The notes below the pieces were generated by a model. It saw only the letters and a list, made by a program, of their open reading frames with translations, did no database searches and was not told where the DNA came from. 64,000 bases of DNA from Cellvibrio sp. KY-YJ-3 (GTDB lineage Bacteria > Pseudomonadota > Gammaproteobacteria > Pseudomonadales > Cellvibrionaceae): the NCBI RefSeq assembly GCF_008806955.1, contig NZ_CP031727.1, forward strand, positions 3,238,001 through 3,302,000, written 5' to 3'. Position 1 is the first letter of the stretch, and the number at the start of each line of letters is the position of its first letter. A program made the position numbers and the translations under genes. Positions 1-8,381 of the stretch are shown here, in pieces.

Positions 1-1
1 G

Positions 2-313
2 TTTATCGGCAAAGCCCATGTGGCTTATATCCCCACTGGAAAAGTACTGGGGCTATCTAAAGTTGCACGTATCGTCGATATGTTTGCGCGTCGCCTGCAA
101 ATTCAGGAGCAACTGACAGTGCAAATTGCGGAGTGCATTCAGCAGATTACCGGCGCATCAGGCGTGGGGGTTATTATTGAAGCAAAACACATGTGTATGA
201 TGATGCGCGGTGTTGAAAAGCAAAACTCTTCAATGAAAACCTCTGCCATGCTTGGCTCATTCCGCTCCAACCAAGCAACGCGCAGCGAATTTTTATCATT
301 ACTTCGCGACTAG
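2..313 (+). CDS. folE: GTP cyclohydrolase I, C-terminal part (5' end outside window)
   Basis: FolE converts GTP to 7,8-dihydroneopterin triphosphate, the first step of tetrahydrofolate synthesis. The open frame runs in from the left edge without a start, so only about the last 103 residues are present; the internal Met at position 20 is not the true start. Recognisable FolE signatures are [15 protein letters not shown], the [10 protein letters not shown] segment and KHMCMMMRG, whose Cys matches the third zinc ligand of the family. The frame ends in FLSLLRD, typical of a FolE C-terminus. A strong hairpin follows the stop codon. The partial state is a window artefact, not a broken gene. Confidence 0.95.
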   Translation, partial: FIGKAHVAYIPTGKVLGLSKVARIVDMFARRLQIQEQLTVQIAECIQQITGASGVGVIIEAKHMCMMMRGVEKQNSSMKTSAMLGSFRSNQATRSEFLSLLRD

Positions 314-340
314 ATTGCCACTGTCGGTCACATCGATCGG

Positions 341-378
341 CCAATAAAAAACCACACACAGTTGTGGTTTTTTATTGG
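341..378. terminator. Bidirectional Rho-independent terminator between folE and the OmpA-like gene
   Basis: A 16-bp perfect inverted repeat (CCAATAAAAAACCACA / TGTGGTTTTTTATTGG) with a 6-nt loop lies between two convergent genes. Its A/T-rich flanks supply a U-tract in both directions. The minus-strand gene's stop codon lies inside the right arm. Confidence 0.85.
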
Positions 379-1274
379 CGGTAAATTTTAACCAATTCAA
401 CTCGCGCCGTTCTATCGCCCTTACCTGCTGGCGCTAACCCACCGACCCCATAAGACACCAGACGATCAGCGCCAATACCAGCTTCTTGCACCGCTGTTTT
501 TAATTGCTCAGCGTAAGCATGGGAGTTTTTCTGCTGAACAGCCAGCGGTACCGGCGAATAATCGTGCCCGACAATGGCGAGAGTCCATTCAGGGCGGCTT
601 TTTAACACATCAACCAATGCCTGCAGATGCGCGGGTTTGATATTAATAGTCATAACGCCCTGAGCGTCACCCGTCAGTAAATCCGGAAATACGTAGTAAC
701 CGCTGGAATCCAAGGCACGAATAATTGACTCAGGATTAGCTGCAATTCCCTGCTCATTAACCCGATCCACATGCACAATATCTAACTGCAAATAAACGCG
801 TTTATTACCGCGCTGAACTGCATATAGCGCAACATAAAACGGCTTTGCATCGGCATTGATAACTTCATAAGCGCCGTACTGTTGAAATTGATCCAAACCA
901 TACAGCTGAAGGATTTTAAAATGATTATTAGCCCACGAATTACTGGTACCGCAATCGCGGCCATTACAATGAAACAACTCGCGCAAATTAAAGTTTTGCA
1001 ATTGATCCAAATAGAAGTCAAATCCCTTGCTTGCGCTATGCCCCTCAGGCAACTCCACCGTGTAGCGAGTCAAATTACCACTCAAGCGCTGCTGACGATC
1101 CAATCGCCAACTGCCCGCGATTTTTTTATAACTACCTAGCGCAAATAAATAATCATCAGTCTCCCCTGAGCTTTGGAAGAGAATGCGGGCATTGTGATAA
1201 GGTTCAAGCGATAACTCTGCCGCATGAACAAAACCGGAGAAAATAAAAACTGCAGTGATCAAAAACAATTTCAT
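372..1274 (-). CDS. DUF4892/OmpA-like envelope protein
   Basis: A predicted exported protein of 300 residues. A Sec signal peptide (KLFLITAVFIFSGFVHA, cleavage near residue 18-20) precedes a DUF4892-type N-terminal domain. The C-terminal third (about residues 200-300) has OmpA-C-like features: the INIKPAHLQAL and AIVGHDYSP stretches and an RTARVEL ending of the peptidoglycan-binding fold. The Pseudomonas protein PA0833 has this general architecture. The ATG at 1274 is preferred over the in-frame TTG at 1280 because GGGA lies six bases upstream of it. A structural role at the outer membrane or cell wall is inferred from the domain class only. Confidence 0.75.
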   Translation of the reverse strand: MKLFLITAVFIFSGFVHAAELSLEPYHNARILFQSSGETDDYLFALGSYKKIAGSWRLDRQQRLSGNLTRYTVELPEGHSASKGFDFYLDQLQNFNLRELFHCNGRDCGTSNSWANNHFKILQLYGLDQFQQYGAYEVINADAKPFYVALYAVQRGNKRVYLQLDIVHVDRVNEQGIAANPESIIRALDSSGYYVFPDLLTGDAQGVMTINIKPAHLQALVDVLKSRPEWTLAIVGHDYSPVPLAVQQKNSHAYAEQLKTAVQEAGIGADRLVSYGVGGLAPAGKGDRTARVELVKIYRQ

Positions 1275-1312
1275 AAGCAATCCCAGGGTAAAAACAACTC
1301 TATAAAAGACAG

Positions 1313-2197
1313 CTATAGCGATAATCTTGCAAAAAAAGTGTTCAGCTTTTTTGCAATTAATTCCGACTCTTGCTCCATATGAAGATGATGCCCGCCGCCC
1401 AGAACCTCGTAATCCACTTGAGAAAACTTATTAACTTCTTCCAAATAATTTGCATAAAGCTTGGGTAAACCATTGTCCCCAAGCAATAATTTAATTGGTG
1501 CTTCAACACGATTCAAAAAAGCCGCTAATTGCTCACGCGACATTTTAAACACCGATGGAACCATCAGGCGTGGATCAGTGCTCCAGGAAAAACCACCGTC
1601 GCGCGCAACAACACCTCTCATAGTTAAGGCGGTGGCAGCCTCACTCCCCAAAGGAAACATCCCCCGCTCACGAGCCTTAATCGCCACATCAAGATTGGTG
1701 TATACGGATTGAGTCTTTTGTTGCTGGGCACGCAAACCTGTTATGGCACTGGCGAGTTGTGCCGGCGCATCCTGGGGGGATGCCGGCTCTGGCAGAATCC
1801 CCTCTATTAGACCAAGCCCAATGCATCGTTCAGGAAATGTGCCTGCCGCCAAAGTGCTAATAATCGCACCGCGGGAATGCCCAAGGAGTGCAAATCGCTG
1901 CCAGCCCAAATAATCGGCTACAGCAAAAATATCGTTGACATCATCCCAAGGTGTGTAAGCCGTTTGGCCCAAGCGGTGCGAGCTTTGGCCGTGGCCAGCC
2001 AAATCAAGTGCAACTATGTGCAGGTTTTGTAGTTGCGGAGCAAGTTTGAAAAAACTGGCGGAGTTATCCAGCCAACCATGAAGTGCCAGCACTGGAAGCT
2101 GACCAGAATCGCCCCACTCCTGTGCGGAGAACTCAAGGTCATTAACAGTGAATCGCAGTTCGCGTGGAGATCTGGAATCGTCTAAAACTTGTTGCAT
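1313..2197 (-). CDS. Alpha/beta-fold hydrolase
   Basis: A 294-residue cytoplasmic alpha/beta hydrolase. The oxyanion-hole HG appears as LALHGWLDNS (about residue 40), the nucleophile elbow is GHSRGA (Ser near residue 108), and the catalytic His is in GGGHHLHME near the C-terminus. It resembles the hydrolase family often placed beside sixA and gpsA in pseudomonads. The substrate cannot be read from the sequence. It follows sixA on the same strand after a 53-nt gap and may be co-transcribed with it. A GGAG motif upstream of the ATG supports the start. Confidence 0.85.
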   Translation of the reverse strand: MQQVLDDSRSPRELRFTVNDLEFSAQEWGDSGQLPVLALHGWLDNSASFFKLAPQLQNLHIVALDLAGHGQSSHRLGQTAYTPWDDVNDIFAVADYLGWQRFALLGHSRGAIISTLAAGTFPERCIGLGLIEGILPEPASPQDAPAQLASAITGLRAQQQKTQSVYTNLDVAIKARERGMFPLGSEAATALTMRGVVARDGGFSWSTDPRLMVPSVFKMSREQLAAFLNRVEAPIKLLLGDNGLPKLYANYLEEVNKFSQVDYEVLGGGHHLHMEQESELIAKKLNTFFARLSL

Positions 2198-2250
2198 TCT
2201 CGAAGCTCCAGCGCTGAGGTGTCGAACATTATTTTTGGGGAGGTACTGGG

Positions 2251-2721
2251 TTAATGAACGGCGTGATCAAGCCAGAGCAGCTCTCCCAGTCCGGATGCGA
2301 TAGTTTGAATCTCGACAGCTGCCAATGAGCTAGTCCCCATGGGATAAAACCCCTCCGGTTTGCCGCAAAGTAACCCGAGAAGTTTACCTACCATTGGCTG
2401 ATGGCTTACCAGCAGTATGGCCCCTGGGTTTGATGCATCGTTACGGTAAAGCCAATCGATTAGTTGATTGGGATCTGCCTCAGGTATCAAAAACTCCGTC
2501 GTTTGCAAAGGAATAGCAGGGAAATATTGCTGGGCTATCTGCGCTGTTTGCTGTGCACGAACGAGGGGACTGGCCCAGATTGCTGCGATATTTGCCAGTT
2601 CTTTCAGTCGCGCCGCCAGTACTTTCTCGGTTTCAAAAAAACCCTTCTGCGTGAGTTTGCGCGCCTCGTCAGAGGTTATCTGCGCCTCGGCCTGGCCATG
2701 GCGCAATATATAAATGATCAT
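2251..2721 (-). CDS. sixA: Phosphohistidine phosphatase SixA
   Basis: A 156-residue histidine-phosphatase family protein. The catalytic LRHGQAEAQ at the N-terminus carries the phospho-accepting His. SPLVRAQQTA and LVSHQPMVG supply the other conserved Arg and His. SixA in E. coli removes phosphate from histidine-containing phosphotransfer proteins (ArcB HPt, PTS NPr). The start codon overlaps the stop of the upstream DUF4389 gene by four bases (ATGA), implying translational coupling in the gpsA-DUF4389-sixA operon. The length is normal for the family. Confidence 0.92.
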   Translation of the reverse strand: MIIYILRHGQAEAQITSDEARKLTQKGFFETEKVLAARLKELANIAAIWASPLVRAQQTAQIAQQYFPAIPLQTTEFLIPEADPNQLIDWLYRNDASNPGAILLVSHQPMVGKLLGLLCGKPEGFYPMGTSSLAAVEIQTIASGLGELLWLDHAVH

Positions 2722-3095
2722 TTATCGCCTTTTGTGTCGTCGGTGATGGCATCAGTTGCAGCATTGGTATTGACTGGCTCTACTGATTTTTCATCGGCAC
2801 CAGCATGTTTTTCAGCAGAACCTTTGGGCCAATCAGCAAACGGGAAGGGTTTTTCATCACTGCTGTAACACAAGAACTTCAACACATCATAAATATAAGT
2901 TGAGAGTGAATAGCCAAAGCGACGCAGGTATTGATTGTCCTCACCGGTAATTAGCGAAAAGAAAAATTGGGCAATCACCAATACCCACATAACGATACTT
3001 GCCACCTGTAAAACAGCGGCAAAAATAAGCATAAATACCAGTCGAAACCAGTGCTTGCTTGAAGTCAGGTTTGATTTCAGTTGTTCGTTATCCAT
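2718..3095 (-). CDS. DUF4389 domain membrane protein
   Basis: A 125-residue protein of the DUF4389 family. It has one long hydrophobic stretch (about residues 16-45, FRLVFMLIFAAVLQVASIVM and following), then the conserved region around YLRRFGYSLSTYIYDVLKFL. The tail is acidic and low in complexity. Its function is unknown. It overlaps gpsA by one base (TAATG) and sixA by four bases, so it sits in the middle of a tightly coupled operon. This gene order is common in Pseudomonas relatives. Confidence 0.85.
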   Translation of the reverse strand: MDNEQLKSNLTSSKHWFRLVFMLIFAAVLQVASIVMWVLVIAQFFFSLITGEDNQYLRRFGYSLSTYIYDVLKFLCYSSDEKPFPFADWPKGSAEKHAGADEKSVEPVNTNAATDAITDDTKGDK

Positions 3096-4114
3096 TAGTT
3101 TCCCCTTAAAAATTCAACATCGTCGGCTTGCTCACCAACCATTAAACCACGAGCCACTTCAGAAATAGCTCGCCCTTCAAAAAGCACAGCATACAACCCA
3201 TTTACCAAAGGCATGTAAATACCTAGCTCGCCGGCTTTTTGCTTTACCTGACGCAGAGTATTCACACCCTCGGCTACCTGTCCAAGCGAAGCGACGATTT
3301 CATCCAATTGCTTTCCCTGGCCTAAGGCGAAACCTACACGGTAATTTCGGCTTAAATCCGAGGTGCAGGTTAATATCAAATCGCCAACGCCGGCCAAGCC
3401 TAAAAAAGTCATGGGATTAGCCCCCATCACCTGCGCAAAACGGCTCATTTCGGCAAGACTACGAGTCAGTAGCATTGCTTGCGTGTTGTGCCCTGCCCCC
3501 AGCGCCGCTGCCATACCGCAAATAATAGCGTAGATATTTTTAAGCGCGCCGCCCAATTCCACGCCGTAACGATCATGGTTAGCATAAACACGAAACGTTT
3601 CGGACTTTAAAGTGCACTGCACAGCACTAGTCAGAGCATCACTTTCACTGGCGATCACTGTCCCCGTTTGCTGCTGCTGAACTATTTCTTTGGCAAAGTT
3701 GGGGCCACTTAACACGCCAATCGCATGCCCAGGCAACTCCTGTTCAAGTATTTGACTCATGAGAGTAAAGCCTTCTGGCTCGATTCCTTTTGCAGTGCTC
3801 ACCACCATGGTATGGGCATCCAATAATGGTTTGATCATTTGTGTAACGGCCCGGAATGAATGCGTGGGGATAGAAATAAAAATCAAGTCTGCTCCGACAA
3901 CAGCATCGGCCAAATCAGCGGTGATAACTAAACCTTTGTTAAGCGCATAGCCTGGCAGGTAACGAGTATTTTCGTGTGCTGCCGCCGTGGCTTCCGCCTG
4001 CTCTGCAGAGCGCATCCACAAATAGGTAGGGTACTGGTTACAGGCAATAATATTCGCAATCGCTGTGCCAAAACTACCGCCTCCCAATACTGTTATTTTA
4101 GAAATTTTACTCAT
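3095..4114 (-). CDS. gpsA: NAD(P)-dependent glycerol-3-phosphate dehydrogenase
   Basis: GpsA reduces dihydroxyacetone phosphate to sn-glycerol-3-phosphate, the backbone of phospholipids. The Rossmann motif [10 protein letters not shown] lies at the N-terminus. [15 protein letters not shown] and [10 protein letters not shown], which carries the catalytic Lys, follow in family order. The frame is open back to 4171, but the ATG at 4114 ([13 protein letters not shown]) gives the normal start, has GGTGGA upstream, and places the Rossmann fold at the usual distance. The product is 339 residues. It is the first gene of the gpsA-DUF4389-sixA operon. Confidence 0.95.
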   Translation of the reverse strand: MSKISKITVLGGGSFGTAIANIIACNQYPTYLWMRSAEQAEATAAAHENTRYLPGYALNKGLVITADLADAVVGADLIFISIPTHSFRAVTQMIKPLLDAHTMVVSTAKGIEPEGFTLMSQILEQELPGHAIGVLSGPNFAKEIVQQQQTGTVIASESDALTSAVQCTLKSETFRVYANHDRYGVELGGALKNIYAIICGMAAALGAGHNTQAMLLTRSLAEMSRFAQVMGANPMTFLGLAGVGDLILTCTSDLSRNYRVGFALGQGKQLDEIVASLGQVAEGVNTLRQVKQKAGELGIYMPLVNGLYAVLFEGRAISEVARGLMVGEQADDVEFLRGN

Positions 4115-4616
4115 AAAAATATCCACCGAATTAGCCAAAGGGTGCACTGCAAAAACGTCACCTGTTACCAACTAAAAAACTCACAAATCACCCAAACTGT
4201 AACTTTTTTGCACAAAAACTTTCATCTAAACTTTGTCCACATTTTCTGTGGATAAGTTAGTGGATAGATTTTGGGAAACCGCCGCAAACCCCTATAAAAT
4301 CTATAGCAATAACAAATTGATTAATTTTTGATCAATTAAATTAATTTCTTATTAATCAATTAGTTACATAAAAATACAGCATTAAAAGCACGTTTTTTCG
4401 CATTTTTGCTCAGCGCTTGTACTGGAATCGTCAAATAGCACAAGAGGTGTGCATAAAGAGTTAGTGATTATTAACCTTAAAGCGCCGATAGACCGGAAAG
4501 ATTCATATTGCAAGATAATTTTTAACAATATCCATGCTTCATTTTGAATCAAAAAAACACTTCAAAAACATGTGCAAGAAAAATCAGTGGGTGAGCTCAG
4601 CGCTACAGGGAAAGCA
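4115..4616. other. Non-coding region upstream of gpsA, AT-rich with inverted repeats
   Basis: About 500 bases without a credible gene. It holds a cluster of DnaA-box-like 9-mers (4233-4267, separate entry), then an AT-rich block from about 4290 to 4375. Within the block TTGATTAAT (4317-4325) is inverted as ATTAATCAA (4351-4359), and TTGATCAA is a palindrome at 4328-4335. A possible plus-strand promoter (TTGGGA 4271-4276, 16 bases, TATAAA 4293-4298) has no gene directly downstream. Nothing is recognised from 4400 to 4616. Confidence 0.6.
4233..4267. promoter_or_regulatory. Cluster of DnaA-box-like sites
   Basis: TGTGGATAA at 4247-4255 is the exact reverse complement of the consensus DnaA box TTATCCACA. 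TTGTCCACA at 4233-4241 matches 8 of 9 on the plus strand, and AGTGGATAG at 4259-4267 matches 7 of 9 in reverse. All three lie within 35 bases, next to an AT-rich block and upstream of gpsA. DnaA control of gpsA is a possibility but unproven. Confidence 0.45.
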
Positions 4617-5120
4617 TCACTCAATTGAGCCAAGCGCACCATAGCTTCCATTGGCATAAAGAAGAGGATTCACCTCTGCCCCGTTAACAATTACATTGCT
4701 AATCGCACCTATGACTATTTTGTGAGTTCCGTAAGTCATAACCTTATCGGTTTTGCAAATAAACACAGCAAGTGCATCTGCTAACACAGGCAATCCTGAC
4801 TCATCAGTTACCCAGTGCCCAACGCCAAACCGGTTTTTTGAAGGGTCGCGCCCCGCACAAACATTGGAGACATCCTGATGATTGACGGAAAGTACATTGA
4901 TGGCAAACATCACATCAGGGCTACTCAGGTGCGCCTGCTGCGAAACAGCCTGATTGATACACACCAGTAATGATGCTGGAGAATCTGACACTGAAGTCAC
5001 AGAAGATACGGTCATCGCAAACCGCTCATCTCCACCTAAAGAAGTGGACAGCACACAAACACCTGAAGCTAGCCTGCGCATGCCTAACTTCATAGAAGAC
5101 GCCAAACTGTTGTTTTGCAT
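4617..5120 (-). CDS. Flavin reductase-like (DIM6/NTAB family) protein
   Basis: A 167-residue protein of the flavin reductase-like FMN-binding split-barrel family. Family features include the N-terminal RRLASGVCVLST, FAMTVSSVTSVSDSPASLLVCIN over the flavin site, FAINVLS, and the GTHKIVIGAISNV core strand. Members are usually the NAD(P)H:flavin reductase partner of a two-component monooxygenase, but no oxygenase is nearby. An in-frame TTG exists at 5132. The ATG at 5120 is chosen because GGGAG lies five bases upstream. The gene stands alone on its strand and its substrate is unknown. Confidence 0.85.
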   Translation of the reverse strand: MQNNSLASSMKLGMRRLASGVCVLSTSLGGDERFAMTVSSVTSVSDSPASLLVCINQAVSQQAHLSSPDVMFAINVLSVNHQDVSNVCAGRDPSKNRFGVGHWVTDESGLPVLADALAVFICKTDKVMTYGTHKIVIGAISNVIVNGAEVNPLLYANGSYGALGSIE

Positions 5121-5389
5121 AAAAACTCCCAAACCTAGTCAAGCGCGTATTCTGACTAGCTACTGCCCTACAAACAAGCGGCGCCAAACACCAAAAAAAC
5201 ACCAAGCCGCCAGGTATCGTTCAAAAAACGGTATGACCACTCTGGTAAAAATGCAGCGTAAAAAGTGTGATAGCCGTGCGCTAAACCAATGCTGTGCCGT
5301 AATTTTCACCAAGCCGGAACACTACTTGTTCAAGCTGCTTAGAAATTAACTTGCCGTGCTAAATATTTTATTTTGTTGTGTTTTTTTCG
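5121..5389. other. Intergenic region between flavin reductase and tRNA cluster
   Basis: This stretch holds the 5' flank of the flavin reductase gene and then no recognisable gene. Short frames crossing it lack ribosome sites and family features. The tRNA promoter begins at 5390. Confidence 0.5.
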
Positions 5390-5418
5390 TTGACGACATC
5401 AAGACTCACCGTTAATAT
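5390..5418 (+). promoter_or_regulatory. Sigma-70 promoter of the tRNA-Pro/Arg/His cluster
   Basis: TTGACG (5390-5395) and TAATAT (5413-5418) are separated by 17 bases. A GC-rich discriminator GCGCACCACTT follows, as is usual for stable-RNA promoters under stringent control. The same -10/discriminator pattern recurs before both tRNA-Asn genes. Confidence 0.75.
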
Positions 5419-5453
5419 GCGCACCACTTGAAACGCACAACGTTTTAAGTCGT

Positions 5454-5530
5454 CGGAGTGTAGCGCAGCCCGGTAGCGCGTCTGTTTTGGGAGCAGAATG
5501 TCGGGGGTTCGAATCCCTCCACTCCGACCA
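5454..5530 (+). tRNA. tRNA-Pro (TGG)
   Basis: A 77-nt cloverleaf with acceptor stem CGGAGTG/CACTCCG, a T-loop GGTTCGAATCC, and anticodon loop TTTGGGA giving anticodon TGG. CCA is encoded at 5528-5530. It is the first gene of a three-tRNA cluster. Confidence 0.97.
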
Positions 5531-5567
5531 TTTTTTTTATCGAACCTGCGAAGGTTTGATCCAGTAT

Positions 5568-5644
5568 GTGCCCGTAGCTCAGCTGGATAGAGCACCCGCC
5601 TTCTAAGCGGGTGGTCGCAGGTTCGAATCCTGCCGGGCGCGCCA
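5568..5644 (+). tRNA. tRNA-Arg (TCT)
   Basis: A 77-nt cloverleaf. The acceptor stem is GTGCCCG/CGGGCGC, the anticodon stem CCCGC/GCGGG closes loop CTTCTAA with anticodon TCT, and the T-arm GCAGGTTCGAATCCTGC is perfect. CCA is encoded. It lies 37 bases after tRNA-Pro. Confidence 0.97.
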
Positions 5645-5720
5645 CATTGGCATGTATATATCGCTCAAACTTCTCTTAAAGATATTGTCAGGCAAAGCCT
5701 GTAAATATTTCCTTGCTACG

Positions 5721-5796
5721 GTGGCTGTAGCTCAGTTGGTAGAGCCCTGGATTGTGATTCCAGTGGTCGTGGGTTCGAGCCCCATCAGCCACCCCA
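5721..5796 (+). tRNA. tRNA-His (GTG)
   Basis: A 76-nt cloverleaf with acceptor stem GTGGCTG/CAGCCAC, anticodon stem CTGGA/TCCAG with loop TTGTGAT (anticodon GTG), and encoded CCA at 5794-5796. It is the last gene of the cluster. The cluster's leucine tRNA, seen beside it in many gammaproteobacteria, is not found here. Confidence 0.97.
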
Positions 5797-5991
5797 TATT
5801 CTCAATAAATCAAAAAAATCTTCTCGTCAGAGAGTGCTATCCAAATTAAATCATGAAGCCCACTGCGGCTACTGCTACTTTTTCAAGCCCCCACCTCCCG
5901 ATATTAATTTCCTTGGCGTCCTATGCTCACTATGGGAAAATGCGCACAATTTCGTTTTACTACTTCTTTTCTGCTAACACACAGGTAATTA

Positions 5992-6843
5992 ATGCCCATG
6001 TCCGCACTCGTATTGGATGGCAAAGCCCTTGCCGAAAAAACTGAACAGGAACTCTCCGCCCGCGTTGCCGCATTAAAGGTGCGGAGCAATGGCCAAACTC
6101 CAATTTTGGCAACAATCCTGGTGGGAGACGACCCAGCCTCAGCAACCTATGTGAAGATGAAAGGCAATGCTTGTACACGCATTGGCATGGAATCGATGAA
6201 GGTGGAGTTACCGTCAACCACTACCACCGAAGAGCTGCTAAACACTATTCACGAGCTTAACAACAACCCCAACGTGCATGGAATTTTGTTGCAACACCCG
6301 GTTCCGCATCAAATTGATGAGCGTATTTGCTTTGATGCAATTAGCGCAGAAAAAGACGTAGATGGCGTGACCTGTTTAGGCTTTGGTCGCATGAGCATGG
6401 GCGAAGAAGCTTATGGCTGCGCAACCCCTAAAGGGATTATGCGTTTACTGGAGGCCTATGGCATTCAGTTCGAAGGCAAGCATGCCGTTGTTGTTGGGCG
6501 CAGCCCGATTCTTGGCAAACCCATGGCATTGATGATGCTAAATGCGAATGCCACAGTTACTATTTGTCACTCACACACAAAAAGTCTTCCAGATTTAATA
6601 AAGCAAGCGGATATTCTGGTCGGCGCTGTAGGCAAGCCGGAATTTATTAAGGCCGAATGGATTAAAGATGGTGCCGTTGTTGTGGATGCTGGCTACCACC
6701 CAGGTGGTGTGGGCGACATTGAATTGAAACCGCTGGTCGACCGTGTTGCTGCTTATACCCCTGTTCCCGGCGGCGTAGGCCCTATGACAATCAACACGTT
6801 GATTTATCAAACCGTCGATTCTGGTGAAAAGAAAATCAGTTAA
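5992..6843 (+). CDS. folD: Bifunctional methylenetetrahydrofolate dehydrogenase/cyclohydrolase
   Basis: FolD interconverts 5,10-methylene-, 5,10-methenyl- and 10-formyl-tetrahydrofolate in one-carbon metabolism. The 283-residue product has the family signatures: [14 protein letters not shown] with the catalytic Tyr-x-x-x-Lys, the QHPVP segment (around residue 100), the NADP-binding [13 protein letters not shown], and the C-terminal [10 protein letters not shown]. ATGs occur at 5992 and 5998; an AGG lies seven bases upstream of the first. A strong terminator follows, so the gene appears monocistronic. Confidence 0.96.
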   Translation: MPMSALVLDGKALAEKTEQELSARVAALKVRSNGQTPILATILVGDDPASATYVKMKGNACTRIGMESMKVELPSTTTTEELLNTIHELNNNPNVHGILLQHPVPHQIDERICFDAISAEKDVDGVTCLGFGRMSMGEEAYGCATPKGIMRLLEAYGIQFEGKHAVVVGRSPILGKPMALMMLNANATVTICHSHTKSLPDLIKQADILVGAVGKPEFIKAEWIKDGAVVVDAGYHPGGVGDIELKPLVDRVAAYTPVPGGVGPMTINTLIYQTVDSGEKKIS

Positions 6844-6865
6844 CACTTGATTGGTCACATACATT

Positions 6866-6892
6866 AAAAAGCAGGCGGACGCCTGCTTTTTT
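6866..6892 (+). terminator. Rho-independent terminator after folD
   Basis: The hairpin AAAAAGCAGGCG / CGCCTGCTTTTTT has a two-base loop region and a following T-run. It begins 22 bases after the folD stop. Confidence 0.9.
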
Positions 6893-6924
6893 GCTTTTAA
6901 GAATTAAAGACTCAATAAATAGTA

Positions 6925-7686
6925 ATGAGTGAAATACTGCCAATTATTTACCGCGACGAATACTTGGTTGCCATCAATAAGCCAGGCGGCCTTCTCGTGC
7001 ACCGAAGTGAAATTGATCGCCACGAAACGCGCTTTGCTATGCAGTTGCTGCGCGATCAAATCGGCCAAATGGTTTACCCTATACATCGTTTGGATAAGCC
7101 CACTTCTGGCGTATTGGTATTTGCACTTTCATCAGAGATTGCACGCCAATTGGGGGATATTTTTGCGCACCATGCGCTGACCAAAACCTATGTTGCATTA
7201 GTACGCGGCTTTGCACCAGAACATGGAATTATCGACCACCCTCTCGTTGAAGAGCAGGATAAATATACAGATAAAAAAGCGCGCGCTAACAAACCAGCAC
7301 AGGAAGCGATTACCGAATTCAAGACGCTTGCACAGATTGAATTCCCGTTTAGCATTGATAAATATCCTTGTACTCGCTACTCCCTGGTGCAATGCACGCC
7401 ACAGACCGGACGCAAACATCAAATTCGCCGTCACATGAAGCATATCAGCCACCCTATTATTGGCGATGCAAAACATGGTAAGGGCAACCACAACCGTTTT
7501 TTTCAGGAAAAATTTGCTTGCGATGGATTAATGCTCGCAGCGACCGAAATGCAATTAATTCATCCTGTAAAAAATGAAGCATTGATTTTAACGGCACCAC
7601 TCGCGACAAAATTTACTCATATTATTCACCAATTTAACTGGGGTGATGCCCTGCCCTCAAGTTGGATTACCGCTCAGGATTATTAA
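6925..7686 (+). CDS. truC: tRNA pseudouridine(65) synthase
   Basis: An RluA-family pseudouridine synthase of 253 residues that modifies U65 of tRNAs in E. coli. The catalytic motif is HRLDKPTSG (Asp near residue 54). TGRKHQIRRHMKHISHPIIGD is the TruC-type motif. The insertion around HGKGNHNRFFQEKF also fits TruC rather than RluA, RluC or RluD. The stop codon overlaps the rsuA start (TAATG), so the two genes are translationally coupled in one RNA-modification operon. Confidence 0.92.
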   Translation: MSEILPIIYRDEYLVAINKPGGLLVHRSEIDRHETRFAMQLLRDQIGQMVYPIHRLDKPTSGVLVFALSSEIARQLGDIFAHHALTKTYVALVRGFAPEHGIIDHPLVEEQDKYTDKKARANKPAQEAITEFKTLAQIEFPFSIDKYPCTRYSLVQCTPQTGRKHQIRRHMKHISHPIIGDAKHGKGNHNRFFQEKFACDGLMLAATEMQLIHPVKNEALILTAPLATKFTHIIHQFNWGDALPSSWITAQDY

Positions 7687-8381
7687 TGCGTCTCGATAAA
7701 TTTCTCAGCCAAAATAGCGAACGCTCTCGCTCACTTATTCAGCAGGCTATAAAGGCAGGGCGGGTAACGGTTGATGGTACCATCGCCAAAAAAGGTGAGC
7801 AAAAATTACTGGGCAACGAAATCGTTACGCTTGACGGAAAATTAGTTGAAGCGTTTAACGTGCGCTATTTAATGCTGAACAAACCGCTGGGGTATGTGTG
7901 CGCAAATAGCGATAGTGAGCACCCCGTAGTAGTTGATCTGATCAACTTGCCACGCTGGCAAGAATTGCAAATCGTGGGGCGACTGGATATTGATACCACA
8001 GGTTTGGTTCTGTTGACGGATGATGGCCAGTGGAATCATCGTATCACCTCGCCCCGCCATGAATGCCAAAAAACTTACAAGGTAAAAACAGCCAATCCTA
8101 TTGACCGCGAAGTCATTGAACTATTTACACGCGGAGTACAATTGCATGGAGAAAAAGCCCCTACCCGGCCCGCACAGCTTGAGCTGTTATCCTTGCAAGA
8201 GGCACGACTAACGATTCATGAAGGCAAATACCACCAGGTAAAACGCATGTTTGCCGCGACCGGTAATCACGTTGTTGAACTTCATCGCGAAGCGATTGGC
8301 TCAATAACACTGGATCCAGTGCTCGCCTCAGGTGAGTTTCGCCATTTAAGTACCGACGAAATACAGAGCATTTATTTATGA
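7686..8381 (+). CDS. rsuA: 16S rRNA pseudouridine(516) synthase
   Basis: RsuA isomerises U516 of 16S rRNA. An N-terminal S4 RNA-binding domain (MRLDKFLSQNSERSRS to about residue 60) precedes the RsuA/RluB-type catalytic domain. That domain has GRLDIDTTGLVLLTDDG with the catalytic Asp, and a C-terminal EGKYHQVKRMF. The reading frame is open further upstream, but the ATG overlapping the truC stop gives the normal RsuA N-terminus. The product is 231 residues. It overlaps the following methyltransferase gene by four bases. Confidence 0.93.
   Translation: MRLDKFLSQNSERSRSLIQQAIKAGRVTVDGTIAKKGEQKLLGNEIVTLDGKLVEAFNVRYLMLNKPLGYVCANSDSEHPVVVDLINLPRWQELQIVGRLDIDTTGLVLLTDDGQWNHRITSPRHECQKTYKVKTANPIDREVIELFTRGVQLHGEKAPTRPAQLELLSLQEARLTIHEGKYHQVKRMFAATGNHVVELHREAIGSITLDPVLASGEFRHLSTDEIQSIYL

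Noticed and set aside
20-313. A complete small gene starting at the Met at position 20
   Set aside because: The frame is open to the left edge and the sequence before this Met (FIGKAHV) is FolE family sequence, so it is an internal Met.
4233-4375. A chromosomal replication origin
   Set aside because: Only three DnaA-like boxes are present and the usual origin genes are missing, so it is reported as a DnaA-box cluster rather than oriC.
5960-6217. Minus-strand open frames over folD
   Set aside because: They lie in the shadow of folD, whose family motifs are unmistakable, and have no independent support.
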